Source: DATJBF01 sp035516795 (GTDB lineage Bacteria > Verrucomicrobiota > Verrucomicrobiia > Palsa-1439). From it: 64,000 bases of DNA. The DNA is taken from positions 1 to 64,000 of the forward strand of contig DATIZX010000043.1 of NCBI GenBank assembly GCA_035516795.1, written 5' to 3'. The position numbers were made by a program, and so were the translations under genes. Shown here in pieces: positions 24,486 to 34,400 of this stretch. Below the pieces are notes generated by a model that had not been told where the DNA came from, ran no database searches, and was given only the letters and a program-made list of their open reading frames with translations. Every line of letters starts with the position of its first letter. Position 1 is the first letter of the stretch.

Positions 24486-26852
24486 CTACGGAGTATAGAT
24501 CCGGTAGAACTTCTGCAGGTTTGAGCCTATCGGATCAGACACCTGAATCGTGCTTCCAATCCCCGGGTAGACCGGTCCAAGATTCTGAACCGGCAATACG
24601 TACAGGTTTGTAGTCAACGCGACATCGTCAAACCTGAGCACGCAGTTTCCACCTGTCCCGACTAAGATAGGAAGAACTTGCACATACGCCGTGTTCGGCG
24701 GAGCCGTCCCGCGGCAATTGGAAAAGATCCAACGATCAAGCGACGACGAGGTGATGTGCGTCGACTCGATGCCGGCGTACGTCCCGGTGACAGGATTACC
24801 AATCAGATTCGTATCACTACCCGCTGCCAGTGGTTGAAGAGTGTTACCGCTGGCGTCGTTCCACACAATCTTCAGCAGGCCATAAGAAGATCCTGACAGC
24901 GGGTTTTCCAGTGACCAATTGTACATATAACCTGAGAAATCCCAAACTTGGCCGGGACTGGCCGGAATCGGATTGAGAGAGCCGAAGGCACCTTGCCAAG
25001 CCACCGGCGGGTTCCCACCTCCTTCGGTATCTTGTAACTTCAACGCGCCAATTCCGCTGTGCGTCGGTTTTGGATATGATGACGTAAACTTGGCACCCAA
25101 GCCGCCAGTGTTCCACATGTTGATCGTGCCAGTATCATTGGCGTTACTGACAGCGTTGTCTTCGAACCCGGCATTGGCGAGAACGTTCCCCACTATAACT
25201 GGATCGGGAAACCCCGGAGTGGCACATGCCTGAACTTCGTAAGACACGCCGTTGCTTGGCGGAGCAGTGGGCCAGTAGATTTGAACGGCCGGTTTGTTGG
25301 TGGATATGGCTGTGCTCAGAGAGCCGATTGGCTGGTAGATAGCCAAGTCGTCCCACCAGATGGAGCCGATATCTCCAACTTGCCCCACATGCAGCACTTG
25401 CGCCCGGACCTTGGTTGTTCCGGTCGGAGCGTTGGTTGCATCCACTTCAAAAAACTGCCATGTGTCCAGCGGGGCCGGAACATCAGTGCCGTAGTGCGAA
25501 CCCTCGACAACCTGGAGGACGTTTCCAGTCCCTCCCGTGTTGTCGAGGAACTGAATTTGCGCCACGCCGAACCCGTTCGATCCTACCAGCCTATCATTTT
25601 GCCAGTTCAAGCAGTAACCCGTGAGCCGCCAGTTCTGACCAGCACTGGCCGTCAAATCTTGATAGGCTCCCGAAGCGTCAAGTTCGGCCCCGAATGGTCC
25701 ATAGGTCTGTAGGGAGGCTTCACCGCTGTGGACGGTGATGCCGAATCCGGTGCCTGGTGTCGGGCTCGTTGGACTGTTTGTTAATGACCGGTAGGCATTA
25801 TTGAACAGGGTCCAGCCGTCAGGCTGATTTGTTGTTGGCGGCGTAAACGATTCAAAACCCGGGTTAGAGAGCGATGCCACGGTGCCCGGTTGCTGCCGTA
25901 CTCGGTAATACTTGTGGCTCGTGCTAAAAACGCAATTCGACGTGCCGTCGCCCGGCAGCAACTGCTGCGCAGCAGTACTCGGGATAATATTGGCCCAGTT
26001 CACATTGTCATCGCTATACTGAGGCTGGTAAGAAGTGTTAACAACTGTGGGCCAACAGACTTGGACGCCTGCTTGGATCGCTGCTGGCTCGAGTGGAGGA
26101 CGCGTTGGCGGCGCTACGTAACCGACATTCGTAATCGAAACGTCATCCCAAAAGATCGAACCCAAAGCCCCACTCATGCCCACGTGCGCCACGTAAAACC
26201 TGATCTGGCTCGTTCCAAAGGGTGCGACTCCCGTAACAGAACAACTGATCCATGTATCCAATGTTGTATTCGTTCCCAGATGTGGTCCATCGACCGGGTC
26301 GCCAAGAGCATTGCCAGCCGGATCAAAAAACTCGATCTGTATTAGCCCGAAGTTCCCGCCGTCTCCGACAAGGGGATCCATACTGTTCAGTGGATCACCC
26401 GACCAGTTCAATCCATACCCGCTCATTACCCAGATCTGATTGTTGGTCACTGGTGAGCTGAGTGTATTGGTGATCATTTGGTACAGTCCCGCCTTGCCAC
26501 AGCATGTGGCGTCGAATGGGCCGAACGCTCTGGCGGAAAAAGCACCGGTGTGGGCGGTGATCGGAGCTGCTGAATTGCTAATACCCGGATAAACGTAGAA
26601 ATAGTCTGGATCCTCATAATCGACAAGGGCCGGGCTATTTGTTGACGTCCGGAAACCCAAGTTAAAAACGGTCCAAACGAGCGGCTCTTTATTCGTCAGG
26701 ATGTTGCCGACGCCATCTGTAAATACATAATTCGTACCCGCAAGCTCGAAACCAGGATTGATCAAAGCCACTGCGTGGGCTGTGATCGCGGTGAAGGTAA
26801 ATGCGATTAAAACTGCACTGCATCGTAAGAATTTTCCGGCTAGACACTTCTC
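24486..26852 (-). CDS. Secreted protein with three tandem CBM4/9-like domains, 788 aa
   Basis: The product has a signal peptide (CSAVLIAFTFTAITAHA) and three repeats of about 200 residues. Each opens with NPGFE/NAGFE-type text and contains a WxLTGYxLNW-like strand (VMSGYGLNWSGDPL, RLTGYCLNWQNDRL, DFSGYMYNWSLENPL), closing with GSIFWDDVSI, GSIWWDDLAI and VLRFDDVAL. This is the CBM4/9-like jelly-roll pattern. No catalytic domain is visible, so it is probably a glycan-binding surface or secreted protein. The ATG at 26852 has a GGGAGA site; an earlier ATG at 26906 sits at the edge of the operator and is unlikely. Confidence 0.8.
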   Translation of the reverse strand, partial: EKCLAGKFLRCSAVLIAFTFTAITAHAVALINPGFELAGTNYVFTDGVGNILTNKEPLVWTVFNLGFRTSTNSPALVDYEDPDYFYVYPGISNSAAPITAHTGAFSARAFGPFDATCCGKAGLYQMITNTLSSPVTNNQIWVMSGYGLNWSGDPLNSMDPLVGDGGNFGLIQIEFFDPAGNALGDPVDGPHLGTNTTLDTWISCSVTGVAPFGTSQIRFYVAHVGMSGALGSIFWDDVSITNVGYVAPPTRPPLEPAAIQAGVQVCWPTVVNTSYQPQYSDDNVNWANIIPSTAAQQLLPGDGTSNCVFSTSHKYYRVRQQPGTVASLSNPGFESFTPPTTNQPDGWTLFNNAYRSLTNSPTSPTPGTGFGITVHSGEASLQTYGPFGAELDASGAYQDLTASAGQNWRLTGYCLNWQNDRLVGSNGFGVAQIQFLDNTGGTGNVLQVVEGSHYGTDVPAPLDTWQFFEVDATNAPTGTTKVRAQVLHVGQVGDIGSIWWDDLAIYQPIGSLSTAISTNKPAVQIYWPTAPPSNGVSYEVQACATPGFPDPVIVGNVLANAGFEDNAVSNANDTGTINMWNTGGLGAKFTSSYPKPTHSGIGALKLQDTEGGGNPPVAWQGAFGSLNPIPASPGQVWDFSGYMYNWSLENPLSGSSYGLLKIVWNDASGNTLQPLAAGSDTNLIGNPVTGTYAGIESTHITSSSLDRWIFSNCRGTAPPNTAYVQVLPILVGTGGNCVLRFDDVALTTNLYVLPVQNLGPVYPGIGSTIQVSDPIGSNLQKFYRIYTP

Positions 26853-26908
26853 CATGTGAAAGGTCTCCCTTCTGGCTATACCGTTCGCTAAAATTCGCTC
26901 TCGCAACT

Positions 26909-26924
26909 CTGCAAATGATTGCAG
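26909..26924. promoter_or_regulatory. LacI-family operator (site 3)
   Basis: CTGCAAATGATTGCAG is identical to site 1. It lies 57 bases upstream of the triple-CBM start codon, in the divergent region shared with the lacI-type gene. Confidence 0.7.
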
Positions 26925-27062
26925 ACCAACATTTGTTTGTCAATCACAATCTGCAGAGCTACAAAACCAATCACATAATAAGTTTCCTTTAACCAGAATA
27001 AATTAGAAAGATTTTCTGCTGTTACATTCTGCAAATCTCTTGCTGCAAACGCATGATTTTGC

Positions 27063-27079
27063 TTGCAATCGTTTCGCAA
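27063..27079. promoter_or_regulatory. LacI-family operator-like site before the regulator gene (site 4)
   Basis: TTGCAATCGTTTCGCAA carries the half-site TTGCAATCG and a second arm displaced by one base. It lies 22 bases before the regulator ATG, consistent with autorepression. It is a weaker match than sites 1-3. Confidence 0.5.
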
Positions 27080-27101
27080 ACCGTTTATCTTCCGCTCTGC
27101 A

Positions 27102-28178
27102 ATGAACGAAAAACCAAGCTTGCCAGAAGCCGTGGGTCTCAAAGATGTGGCAAAAAGGCTCGGAATTTCTGTCTCAACTGCTTCCCGGGCCCTCAGTGAA
27201 ACCAATGCAATGAGGGTCAGGCCGGAATTGAGGTCCCAAATCACCATGGTTGCACGGGAATTGGGTTACACGCCTCATCCTGCAGCCCAATTACTGCGTA
27301 AACCGAAGACCCAATTGCTTACGGTTCTCATGCCACTTTCGACCGATTCGGTGATCAGTGACTACATGAATGGCATCTTGGCCGGCGTTATTACGGCCTC
27401 TCGCGACTTGAAAATGGAAGTCCGCGTGGCCCTCCTCGATCCAAGCACGGATGACATCGTGTCGCAGGTAAGACATGCTGCGATCGGTGCCGGTGCGATC
27501 GTGCTCGTCGGCATATTGGTATCGCTGCGTCAACTCGTGAAGCTGGAAGACGTGGCTCGCCCCATCGTTTTGATGGACGCCTGTCTCCCGCCGAATATGA
27601 ATCTGGCGGAGGTGGCCGTCAATACGGTCGGAACGAATAATCGGGAGTGCTTCTACGATTTGACCGTGGAGTTGTTGAAGCTTGGGCATCGACGCATGGC
27701 ACTAATTAACGGACCAGCTCACATGCACGATGCTTGGGAGCGACAACAAGGATATATCAAGGCACTGACCGAATACCGGATTCCCATCGACCATCAGGCA
27801 ATTGTGCACGAGTCGTTTACCGAAGGCGGAACGGGCGGTTGGGAATTACTCAAGCAACGTTCGGTTCATCCTACGGCGATCATGTGCGGCAGTGATGAGA
27901 TCGCCTTCGGCGTTCTCGAAAAACTCGCTGAGGAGAAGATCACGTGCCCGGAAGAGGTGTCGGTGGTTGGATTTGATGACTCACGCCTGGCGGCGCGCAT
28001 CTCGCCATCGCTGACGACGGTGCAACAGCCCACGATTGAGATGGGGCGCGCGGTGGTGGAAATGTTAAGCGAGCGGATGGGTCGAGCGCCAGCCGAGATG
28101 GTTGTTGAGCATCGGGTGTTGCAGGGGAAAATCGTGTGGCGCAAGTCCGTGGGACCACCTCCTCCTCAAGCAAGCTAG
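27102..28178 (+). CDS. LacI-family transcriptional regulator, 358 aa
   Basis: The N-terminal helix-turn-helix (about residues 10-34: LKDVAKRLGISVSTASRALS) is the classic LacI/GalR DNA-reading head. A hinge helix region (HPAAQLLRKPKT) follows, then a periplasmic-binding-protein-like sensor domain with NNRECFYDLTVELLKLGHRRMA, PTAIMCGSDEIAFGVLEKL and VSVVGFDDSRLAARISPSLT. It probably represses the surrounding glucan genes until an oligosaccharide inducer binds. The ATG at 27102 is preferred over a TTG at 27063 that lies inside an operator. It is divergent from the triple-CBM gene and 43 bases upstream of a GH16-like gene. Confidence 0.92.
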   Translation: MNEKPSLPEAVGLKDVAKRLGISVSTASRALSETNAMRVRPELRSQITMVARELGYTPHPAAQLLRKPKTQLLTVLMPLSTDSVISDYMNGILAGVITASRDLKMEVRVALLDPSTDDIVSQVRHAAIGAGAIVLVGILVSLRQLVKLEDVARPIVLMDACLPPNMNLAEVAVNTVGTNNRECFYDLTVELLKLGHRRMALINGPAHMHDAWERQQGYIKALTEYRIPIDHQAIVHESFTEGGTGGWELLKQRSVHPTAIMCGSDEIAFGVLEKLAEEKITCPEEVSVVGFDDSRLAARISPSLTTVQQPTIEMGRAVVEMLSERMGRAPAEMVVEHRVLQGKIVWRKSVGPPPPQAS

Positions 28179-28221
28179 CGATATCACGTGGCTCAACGAC
28201 GTTTTGTTGCCGGGGTATATC

Positions 28222-30198
28222 ATGTTCTGCGGAGGCAGATTTTGGGGGTTCGCGAGCACCGCTTGCTTTTTGTCGGCGAACGCGCTCGCGGCTACAAGCA
28301 TCGAGTTTACGTACGTCCCGCCGTATGGGTCTTTCAACAACCTTCAAGGTAAAGTGTATGGGGCAGACGCCGCCAGCAATCGCGTGGCCGTTTTCATTTA
28401 CGTAAACGGCGCGGGTTGGTTCACCAAGCCTACCTGTGCCGCGCCCTTAACCAGCATCCAGCCCGACGGGACCTGGGCCGCCGACATCACCACTGGCGGT
28501 TCCGATCAAAACGCAACGCAGATCGCTGCCTACGTCGTCCCGGCCGGTTTTAGTGAGCCTTGCGTGACGAATGTTTTTTGCATTCCCGAAGCGGCGATCC
28601 AACAAGCACTCGCCAGCACTCTTGTGACCCGCGTCGATCCAGCGACACGCGCCTTTCACTGGTCCGGTTTCGATTGGCGCGTCAAGAAGAGCACATCGCC
28701 GGTCGGGCCGGGTCCGAACTACTTCTCCGACAGCACCAATAATGTTTCCATTGATGCCCAAGGCCGATTGCACCTGCGGATCACACATGACGGGAGCATC
28801 TGGAATTGCGCAGAATTTGTTCTCCAGCAAACCCTTGGTTATGGCACATACGCGTTTCATATCGCTTCACCGGTAGATGCCCTCGATCCGAATGTTGTCT
28901 TGGGACTTTTTACGTGGAGCGACCAACCGGCATTCAACCACCGTGAAATCGACTTCGAGGGTGGCCGCTGGAGCTATCCCCCAGATTATCAAGACGCGCA
29001 GTTTGTCGTTCAACCTTGGTCCCTCCCCAGCCACCTCGTCCGCTACCGCATTCCCCCTTTCGCGACAAATTCCATCCCTTCATTCAACTGGCAAACCAAT
29101 GCCATCTCGTTCCTCTGCACGACGGGCACAACGGCTGTGGTTGAAGTTCCGACGGATGTTTTGCTCAACTCGGGTTTTGAGCTGGGCTCAGGAACCAATG
29201 CCAGCAGTTGGACGCAATTCAACTACGCCTACCGCACTTCCACCAATGACATCTTCTCCCCGTTCATCGCGCTGGACGGAACTTATTCGATGAAGATGTA
29301 CGGCCCTTTCGGCGGTGTCTTGGACGCCTCGGGGGCGTATCAGAATATCGCCGGCGCGAGCCCGGGACAGACCTGGCGGCTCACCGGATTTGCCCTCAAT
29401 TGGTCCGGTGACCCAATGACGCAGGCGGGTGGGTATGGCGTTGCCCAGTTGGTTTTCCTCGATGGCGGCAACAATCAACTCCAGGTCAACGAATCGCAGC
29501 ACTTCGACCAAACCACTCAATTGGATGCGTGGCAATACTTCCAAGTGACTGCGACTGCGCCCGCTGGAACGGCTTCCGTTCAAATCCGTCTATTGCACTT
29601 CGGCCAAAGCGGTATTAGTGGTTCCGTCTGGTGGGACACCGTAGCGGCCGCGCCCACGCCCGACGCCCGAAGCATTGCGCAATGGACGTATACGGGCGAC
29701 GTTCCGCCAAGCTGCGATGAGAACGTGGACTGCAATCTTTGGCTGATCAATGGGAATGCTCCGTCCAATGGATTGGAGACCGAAGTAGTCCTCGACCGAT
29801 TTGAGTTCATTGCCAACGATACCGATAACGATGGCCTGCCGGATTGGTGGGAGCGCGCCCATGGCCTCGATCCAAACGATCCCTTGGATGCCGATCGCGA
29901 TGATGACGGCGACGGCTTTTCGAATTTTCAGGAGTATCTCGCAGGTACCGACCCCGCCAATGCGGCCAGTGCTCTTAAAATCACTGCGATCAATGTGATC
30001 GGAGATGATTACCGTATCACTTTTGACTCGGCGGGAGACAGGAATTACGACATCGAAAGCACACCCACTCTGCAGCCGCCGAGTTGGGAGGCAGTGACTC
30101 AGAACGTAGCCGGGACTGGCGTCCCGATCGAAATCGTCGATCCCGGCGCAGCCACAAACGCTCCATTTCGCTTCTACCGAATCCGCTTGGTGCCGTAA
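28222..30198 (+). CDS. Secreted GH16-like enzyme with CBM4/9-like and calcium-binding repeats, 658 aa
   Basis: A signal peptide (GFASTACFLSANALA) leads into a Ca-x-beta-type N-terminal domain (YVPPYGSFNNLQGKVYG), then a concanavalin-like jelly roll with GTYAFHIASP and the active-site motif E242-I-D244-F-E246. This is the short ExDxE form found in some GH16 enzymes. A CBM4/9-like module follows (about 310-480; WRLTGFALNWSGDPM, SGSVWWDTVA), closely similar to the repeats of the triple-CBM protein. Thrombospondin-type-3 calcium repeats (DTDNDGLPDWWE, DRDDDGDGFSN) come before a C-terminal beta domain. The start codon 43 bases after the regulator stop suggests cotranscription. The substrate is probably a beta-1,3- or mixed-linkage glucan. 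Confidence 0.75.
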   Translation: MFCGGRFWGFASTACFLSANALAATSIEFTYVPPYGSFNNLQGKVYGADAASNRVAVFIYVNGAGWFTKPTCAAPLTSIQPDGTWAADITTGGSDQNATQIAAYVVPAGFSEPCVTNVFCIPEAAIQQALASTLVTRVDPATRAFHWSGFDWRVKKSTSPVGPGPNYFSDSTNNVSIDAQGRLHLRITHDGSIWNCAEFVLQQTLGYGTYAFHIASPVDALDPNVVLGLFTWSDQPAFNHREIDFEGGRWSYPPDYQDAQFVVQPWSLPSHLVRYRIPPFATNSIPSFNWQTNAISFLCTTGTTAVVEVPTDVLLNSGFELGSGTNASSWTQFNYAYRTSTNDIFSPFIALDGTYSMKMYGPFGGVLDASGAYQNIAGASPGQTWRLTGFALNWSGDPMTQAGGYGVAQLVFLDGGNNQLQVNESQHFDQTTQLDAWQYFQVTATAPAGTASVQIRLLHFGQSGISGSVWWDTVAAAPTPDARSIAQWTYTGDVPPSCDENVDCNLWLINGNAPSNGLETEVVLDRFEFIANDTDNDGLPDWWERAHGLDPNDPLDADRDDDGDGFSNFQEYLAGTDPANAASALKITAINVIGDDYRITFDSAGDRNYDIESTPTLQPPSWEAVTQNVAGTGVPIEIVDPGAATNAPFRFYRIRLVP

Positions 30199-30270
30199 CG
30201 CTCTCCGATAGCGCATTCATCAAACTCATCGTGTGCCCATCACCAAGTCGACGGAATGCGATAGGAAGCG

Positions 30271-30291
30271 TGGCCCGGCTCGTGCGGGCCA
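30271..30291 (+). terminator. Hairpin after the GH16-like gene
   Basis: TGGCCCG and CGGGCCA form a perfect 7-bp stem with a 7-base loop, 73 bases beyond the stop codon. No T-run follows, so it is a weak candidate terminator. Confidence 0.4.
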
Positions 30292-30395
30292 AATAAAGTG
30301 GTTAGATATTTGGCCACGAGACTTCGTGACATTTCTTCGTAGCTACTCAGGTTAAATCCGCAAAAATTCGCCCACCCAATAATCGCGGCCAGCTC

Positions 30396-30409
30396 AGCAA
30401 ACGATTGCA
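30396..30409. promoter_or_regulatory. LacI-family operator (site 5)
   Basis: AGCAAACGATTGCA contains the symmetric core GCAA-ACGA-TTGC. It lies in the 456-base gap before the second PEP-CTERM gene, 133 bases upstream of site 6, a spacing that would allow a repression loop. I see no gene in this gap. Confidence 0.6.
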
Positions 30410-30508
30410 CGCAGAACACGATGACGAGATCAATCGTCTGTTTGCCATGGTGGCAGGCGAGCGCAACACTTGCATATAACGATACTTAAGCCAACACGAA
30501 GAACATCG

Positions 30509-30542
30509 TTGACAATCGTGAATGGGTTTGCAATCCTTTGCA
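30509..30542 (+). promoter_or_regulatory. Promoter with overlapping LacI-family operator (site 6)
   Basis: A consensus -35 box TTGACA occupies 30509-30514. At 17-base spacing the -10 position (30532-30537, AATCCT) lies inside the perfect palindrome TGCAATCCTTTGCA (30529-30542). A repressor bound here would cover the -10 region. The leader to the start codon at 30655 is about 110 bases. The -10 hexamer itself is a poor match. Confidence 0.55.
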
Positions 30543-30654
30543 CGATAACGAGGAAAGCGAGGACAGGCAATCTCTTGTCACAAAAACTGGTCAGCGGTCG
30601 TGCGCCGTTGACCGAGGGAGAAACTATACTCAAAATAGAGGAAGGGTAAGCGAG

Positions 30655-31299
30655 ATGAAAGCAACAAATAAGTTGGTTGGAAGTTTGGTGTGCGCTGCAG
30701 CCTTTGCGCTTGCGGCAAACCAGGTCTCGGCGGTGAACCTAATTCAAAATCCCGGGTTCGAAACCGGAGATTTTACCAGTTGGCTGGTATTGGGTGCCAC
30801 AGGCACAGTGCAAACTCCTGACAACGGCCCAACGGCCGCTGGGACGCATAATGCATTTCTGGACAACGAAGCGGAAGCCGCCAATCTGGCGTTGAAGCAA
30901 ACGACGGCCAGCGGCAGTGTTGGTGCCGGAGTGTTGGTCAGCTACTCGTTCGATCTGAAGTCTGGCGTATCCGCCAACGGCGGAGTTTTGTTCGTTCATA
31001 TTTTCGACCAGAATTCCGCGGATGTGGTTCTCGGTGAGCCCACCGGTCTGATTGGCCCCCTCTTTCCACCTTCTGGGAGTTGGCAAACATACACCGGCTC
31101 GTTTACGACCTTGGTGAATACCGATCACTTGACGATCGAGATCGACGCGACTACGGGAGCCGCTTCTGGCAGCGAAGAACAAATGCACGTTGACAACGTG
31201 CAACTTAACGTTGCGGCTGTTCCTGAGCCGACCACGCTTACGCTGGTTGGTGTAGGATTGCTTGGTGCCCTGATGGTTCGCCGTAACCGTAAGGCGTAA
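30655..31299 (+). CDS. PEP-CTERM sorted protein with CBM-like body, 214 aa
   Basis: The signal peptide SLVCAAAFALAANQVSA is followed by a beta-sandwich body that opens NLIQNPGFETGDFTSW, an N-terminal signature shared by CBM4/9-like and related PEP-CTERM proteins, and ends MHVDNVQLNV. The tail PEPTTLTLVGVGLLGALMV, then RRNRKA, is a PEP-CTERM exosortase signal. A GGAAGGG site lies 8-9 bases before the ATG. With two LacI-type operators upstream and a hairpin downstream it is probably a regulated single-gene unit that displays a glycan-binding protein at the cell surface or in the extracellular matrix. Confidence 0.88.
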   Translation: MKATNKLVGSLVCAAAFALAANQVSAVNLIQNPGFETGDFTSWLVLGATGTVQTPDNGPTAAGTHNAFLDNEAEAANLALKQTTASGSVGAGVLVSYSFDLKSGVSANGGVLFVHIFDQNSADVVLGEPTGLIGPLFPPSGSWQTYTGSFTTLVNTDHLTIEIDATTGAASGSEEQMHVDNVQLNVAAVPEPTTLTLVGVGLLGALMVRRNRKA

Positions 31300-31327
31300 T
31301 ATCGCAAGCCGTACTTTGCATCGGTTT

Positions 31328-31354
31328 GGGAGGGAGCCCTTGCGGCTTCCTCCC
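31328..31354 (+). terminator. Hairpin terminator after the second PEP-CTERM gene
   Basis: GGGAGGGAGCC pairs with GGCTTCCTCCC (one G-T pair) around a 5-base loop, 28 bases after the stop codon. Only two T residues follow. Confidence 0.5.
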
Positions 31355-31447
31355 TTCCGCAGCATCCTTCGAAATTGACAGGATAATCTTCTGGTGTTCT
31401 CAGACGACCGCGTTGACCGAAAGCCGTATCTTCAGCAGGAATTAAAA

Positions 31448-34400
31448 ATGCCTCTTAAAACAACTCTGATGTGTCTACTGGTCGGTGCGGGCGTGGTCAA
31501 TGCTCAAGTTCAACTCAACATCCAACCCGGTGTTCAGTTGGGCTGGCCCACACCGAATACAACTAACACTTATCACCTGCAATGGTCGCCCATCTCTGGG
31601 GGGGCTTGGAGTGATCTTGTCGCGCCAGCCACCGGCAACGGATCGACGCGCACAAACTTCGATCCGTTTCCAAGCGGTAGTCGACAATATCAGGATTTGG
31701 AGATAGTTCCAGGGACACCGCCGTCTTCCGCGGCCCCTGCAAACGCGGGATTTGAGTCTGGCAGTGGAGGCAGCGCCAGCAGTTGGACTGTGGATACAGT
31801 TGCGGGCGGCCCTGTGTATGGGGTTCGCACCAATGACAGTCCGCACAGTGGTTCATTCAACTTTCAAATTCATTTGGCGAGTACTGGTGCGGGTCCGGTG
31901 GTTCAATTCAACCAGTCCGGAGTGCCCGTAACGGGAGGAACTGTCTACCCGTTCACGTTCTACGCGAAAGCTCTGGCGGGCAGCTTGGGTTATAACGCAC
32001 AGTGGCGAATTCTGTGGAGTCCAAGCGGGGACACAGGTTACCAGACTTTTAATCTTACGGCTGCCAGCACCTATGCCTTGATCAGTAACTCCGTGATCGC
32101 TCCTGCCTCCGCGACGTCAGCGACCATCTTCTTCCATTTTGCGGGAGCGGCGGATCCGGGCCAGTCGGCCAATATTGATATTGACGACGTCACATTCGGG
32201 AGCGGCAACTCCAGCCCGGGTAGTCCCGACATAACCAACGTCCTGCAAGTGGCTATTCTGCCGCTGGCTACAGTCAGTTGGCCGAGCACTTCTGGCGTCC
32301 CGTACTTCCCCGAATCGGCTACCAATCTTACAGCGTCTTGGGACACCAACTTTCCCGTGATCGTGGGAGATGGTGGCACCAAGTCATTTACCGCCCCGAT
32401 GACGAACGACACGATGTTCTTCCACCTGCGAATTCCGCCTGTCGTTGTCCTGCCGCCGACCGGCCTGCATACGGTCATTTCGGGAACCACGAATGCCATC
32501 GGTCTGGCTTGGACTGCCAGCGCCTCGTTCGGGGTGACCGGCTACCGCGTCCTTTATGGTGATATCACCGGCACGACAACCAATTCGACGGATCTTGGCC
32601 TTCTGACCAGCACCGTTATCTCCGGGTTGACGTCGGGCGAAATCTATTTTGTGTCGGTTGTCACACTCAGTCCCAACGGTCAGAGTAATCCGGCCGATGC
32701 CACGATCACTGCCCAGCCGGATACGAGTATCAGTATCGTTCCGCTTTACGACATCAGCACGCCGCTCGAACCAGAGACGGTCATCAACACGCCCACGGCA
32801 CTCATCACCTGGCTCGCCGACCGTCCGCGCGCCCGGCACGCGCGAGAGGATATGTTCATGCTGTACGACACCTACTTGCCTTTTTACTGGGAACAGCGCA
32901 TGAGCAATATCGAGATTATCGATACCGTGGGTAAGGGCGGGTCGGATATCACCTTTAGCTTTTGGGCACTTACTGCACTGAATACGCCGAACATCCGCTT
33001 TTTCTTCCAAGGACAAACCACAGTCGCACAATACAGCGACAATCTTTTTGCGAATCAAGTCGACCCGACCTTGACCAATTGGACGTCGACCATCAACTAT
33101 AACACGACGTTTAATCGCCCCATACAAGTGGGCGATCGCATTGAGTTCGAGTGGAGCCCGTTCATGGTCGCGCCCACGAACGGGCAAGCCAACTACTACG
33201 GCGGCGCGGTCCTCTACATGGTCGGACAAGGTATCGTCCCGTGGCAGGAGGGGGTGACGAATGACCCGGCGTCAGTGAACGCGGCGATCGACTCGACCCC
33301 GATGCCTACGAACGGCTGGCTCGCCGGCGGAGCCACAATGCCGTATCAATACTGCGGTCAGCCGGACAAAGCCTTCGAACAGATGGCGCCGAATGCGGCG
33401 CCCGCCAGCGGGCAACTGTTCATGCTCGGGCGGCGGCTGCATCATACTGACTTTCTGAGCGGCGCGCACTCGGAGCCAGATAACCCCATCTTCACCAATC
33501 ATGTTGGTCAAGCCGGCCCGATGTACATCCAAACCAGTTGCATGGGGTGCCACATCAACAATGGCCGCGGGCTCCCCCCGGCCGTCGGCCAGCCGTTGTC
33601 CACGGCTCTCATCGAGGTCGGAAGCGACGCGGACGGAGCGCCGGATCCGGTTTACGGCTCCGTCCTGCTGATGCAGAACGTCAATGGGCCGAGCGAGGGT
33701 ACCGCGACGATCGCCAGCTACACGATCACGACGAACACGTACGGCGACGGCACGGTGTACACGCTGCAAAAGCCAAACTACGCGTTCTCCCCGCACACGC
33801 CGGCCTTTTTCTCGGTGCGTTTCGCGCGACCGCTGGTGGGCCTCGGCTTGCTCGAGGCGATCAGAGAAAGCGATATCCTCGCCCTCGCCGACCCTAGCGA
33901 CGCCGACCATGATGGCGTCGCCGGTTGCATACAGACGGCCACCGATCCGTGGACTGGCCAGCCGCGTCTTGGGCGTTTCGGCTACAAAGCTGCGGGTTTC
34001 AGCGTCGAACATTTCGTCTGCGCCGCCCTCAATCTCGAGCTAGGTGTGACGACCCCGATTTTCCCCCATCTCTTCAACGGCCCGGACCCGTTCGGTCCGC
34101 CTGAAGTCACCGCCGACGAAGCCAATCAATGGACACGCTACCTCTCCGCTCTTGGCGTCAATGCCCGTCGCGATCTGAGGAACTCGGCAACCCTGCACGG
34201 CGAGCAGCTTTTCATCACCGCCGACTGCGCGAAGTGTCATACGCCCACCTTTACGACGAGCCCGTATCATCCCATGGCCGAACTCCGCAACCAGATCATC
34301 CATCCCTACAGCGACCTGCTCTTGCACGACTTGGGCCCGGGACTCGCCGACAACTTGAATCAAGGGAATGCCTCCGGCGCCCAATGGCGCACATCGCCGC

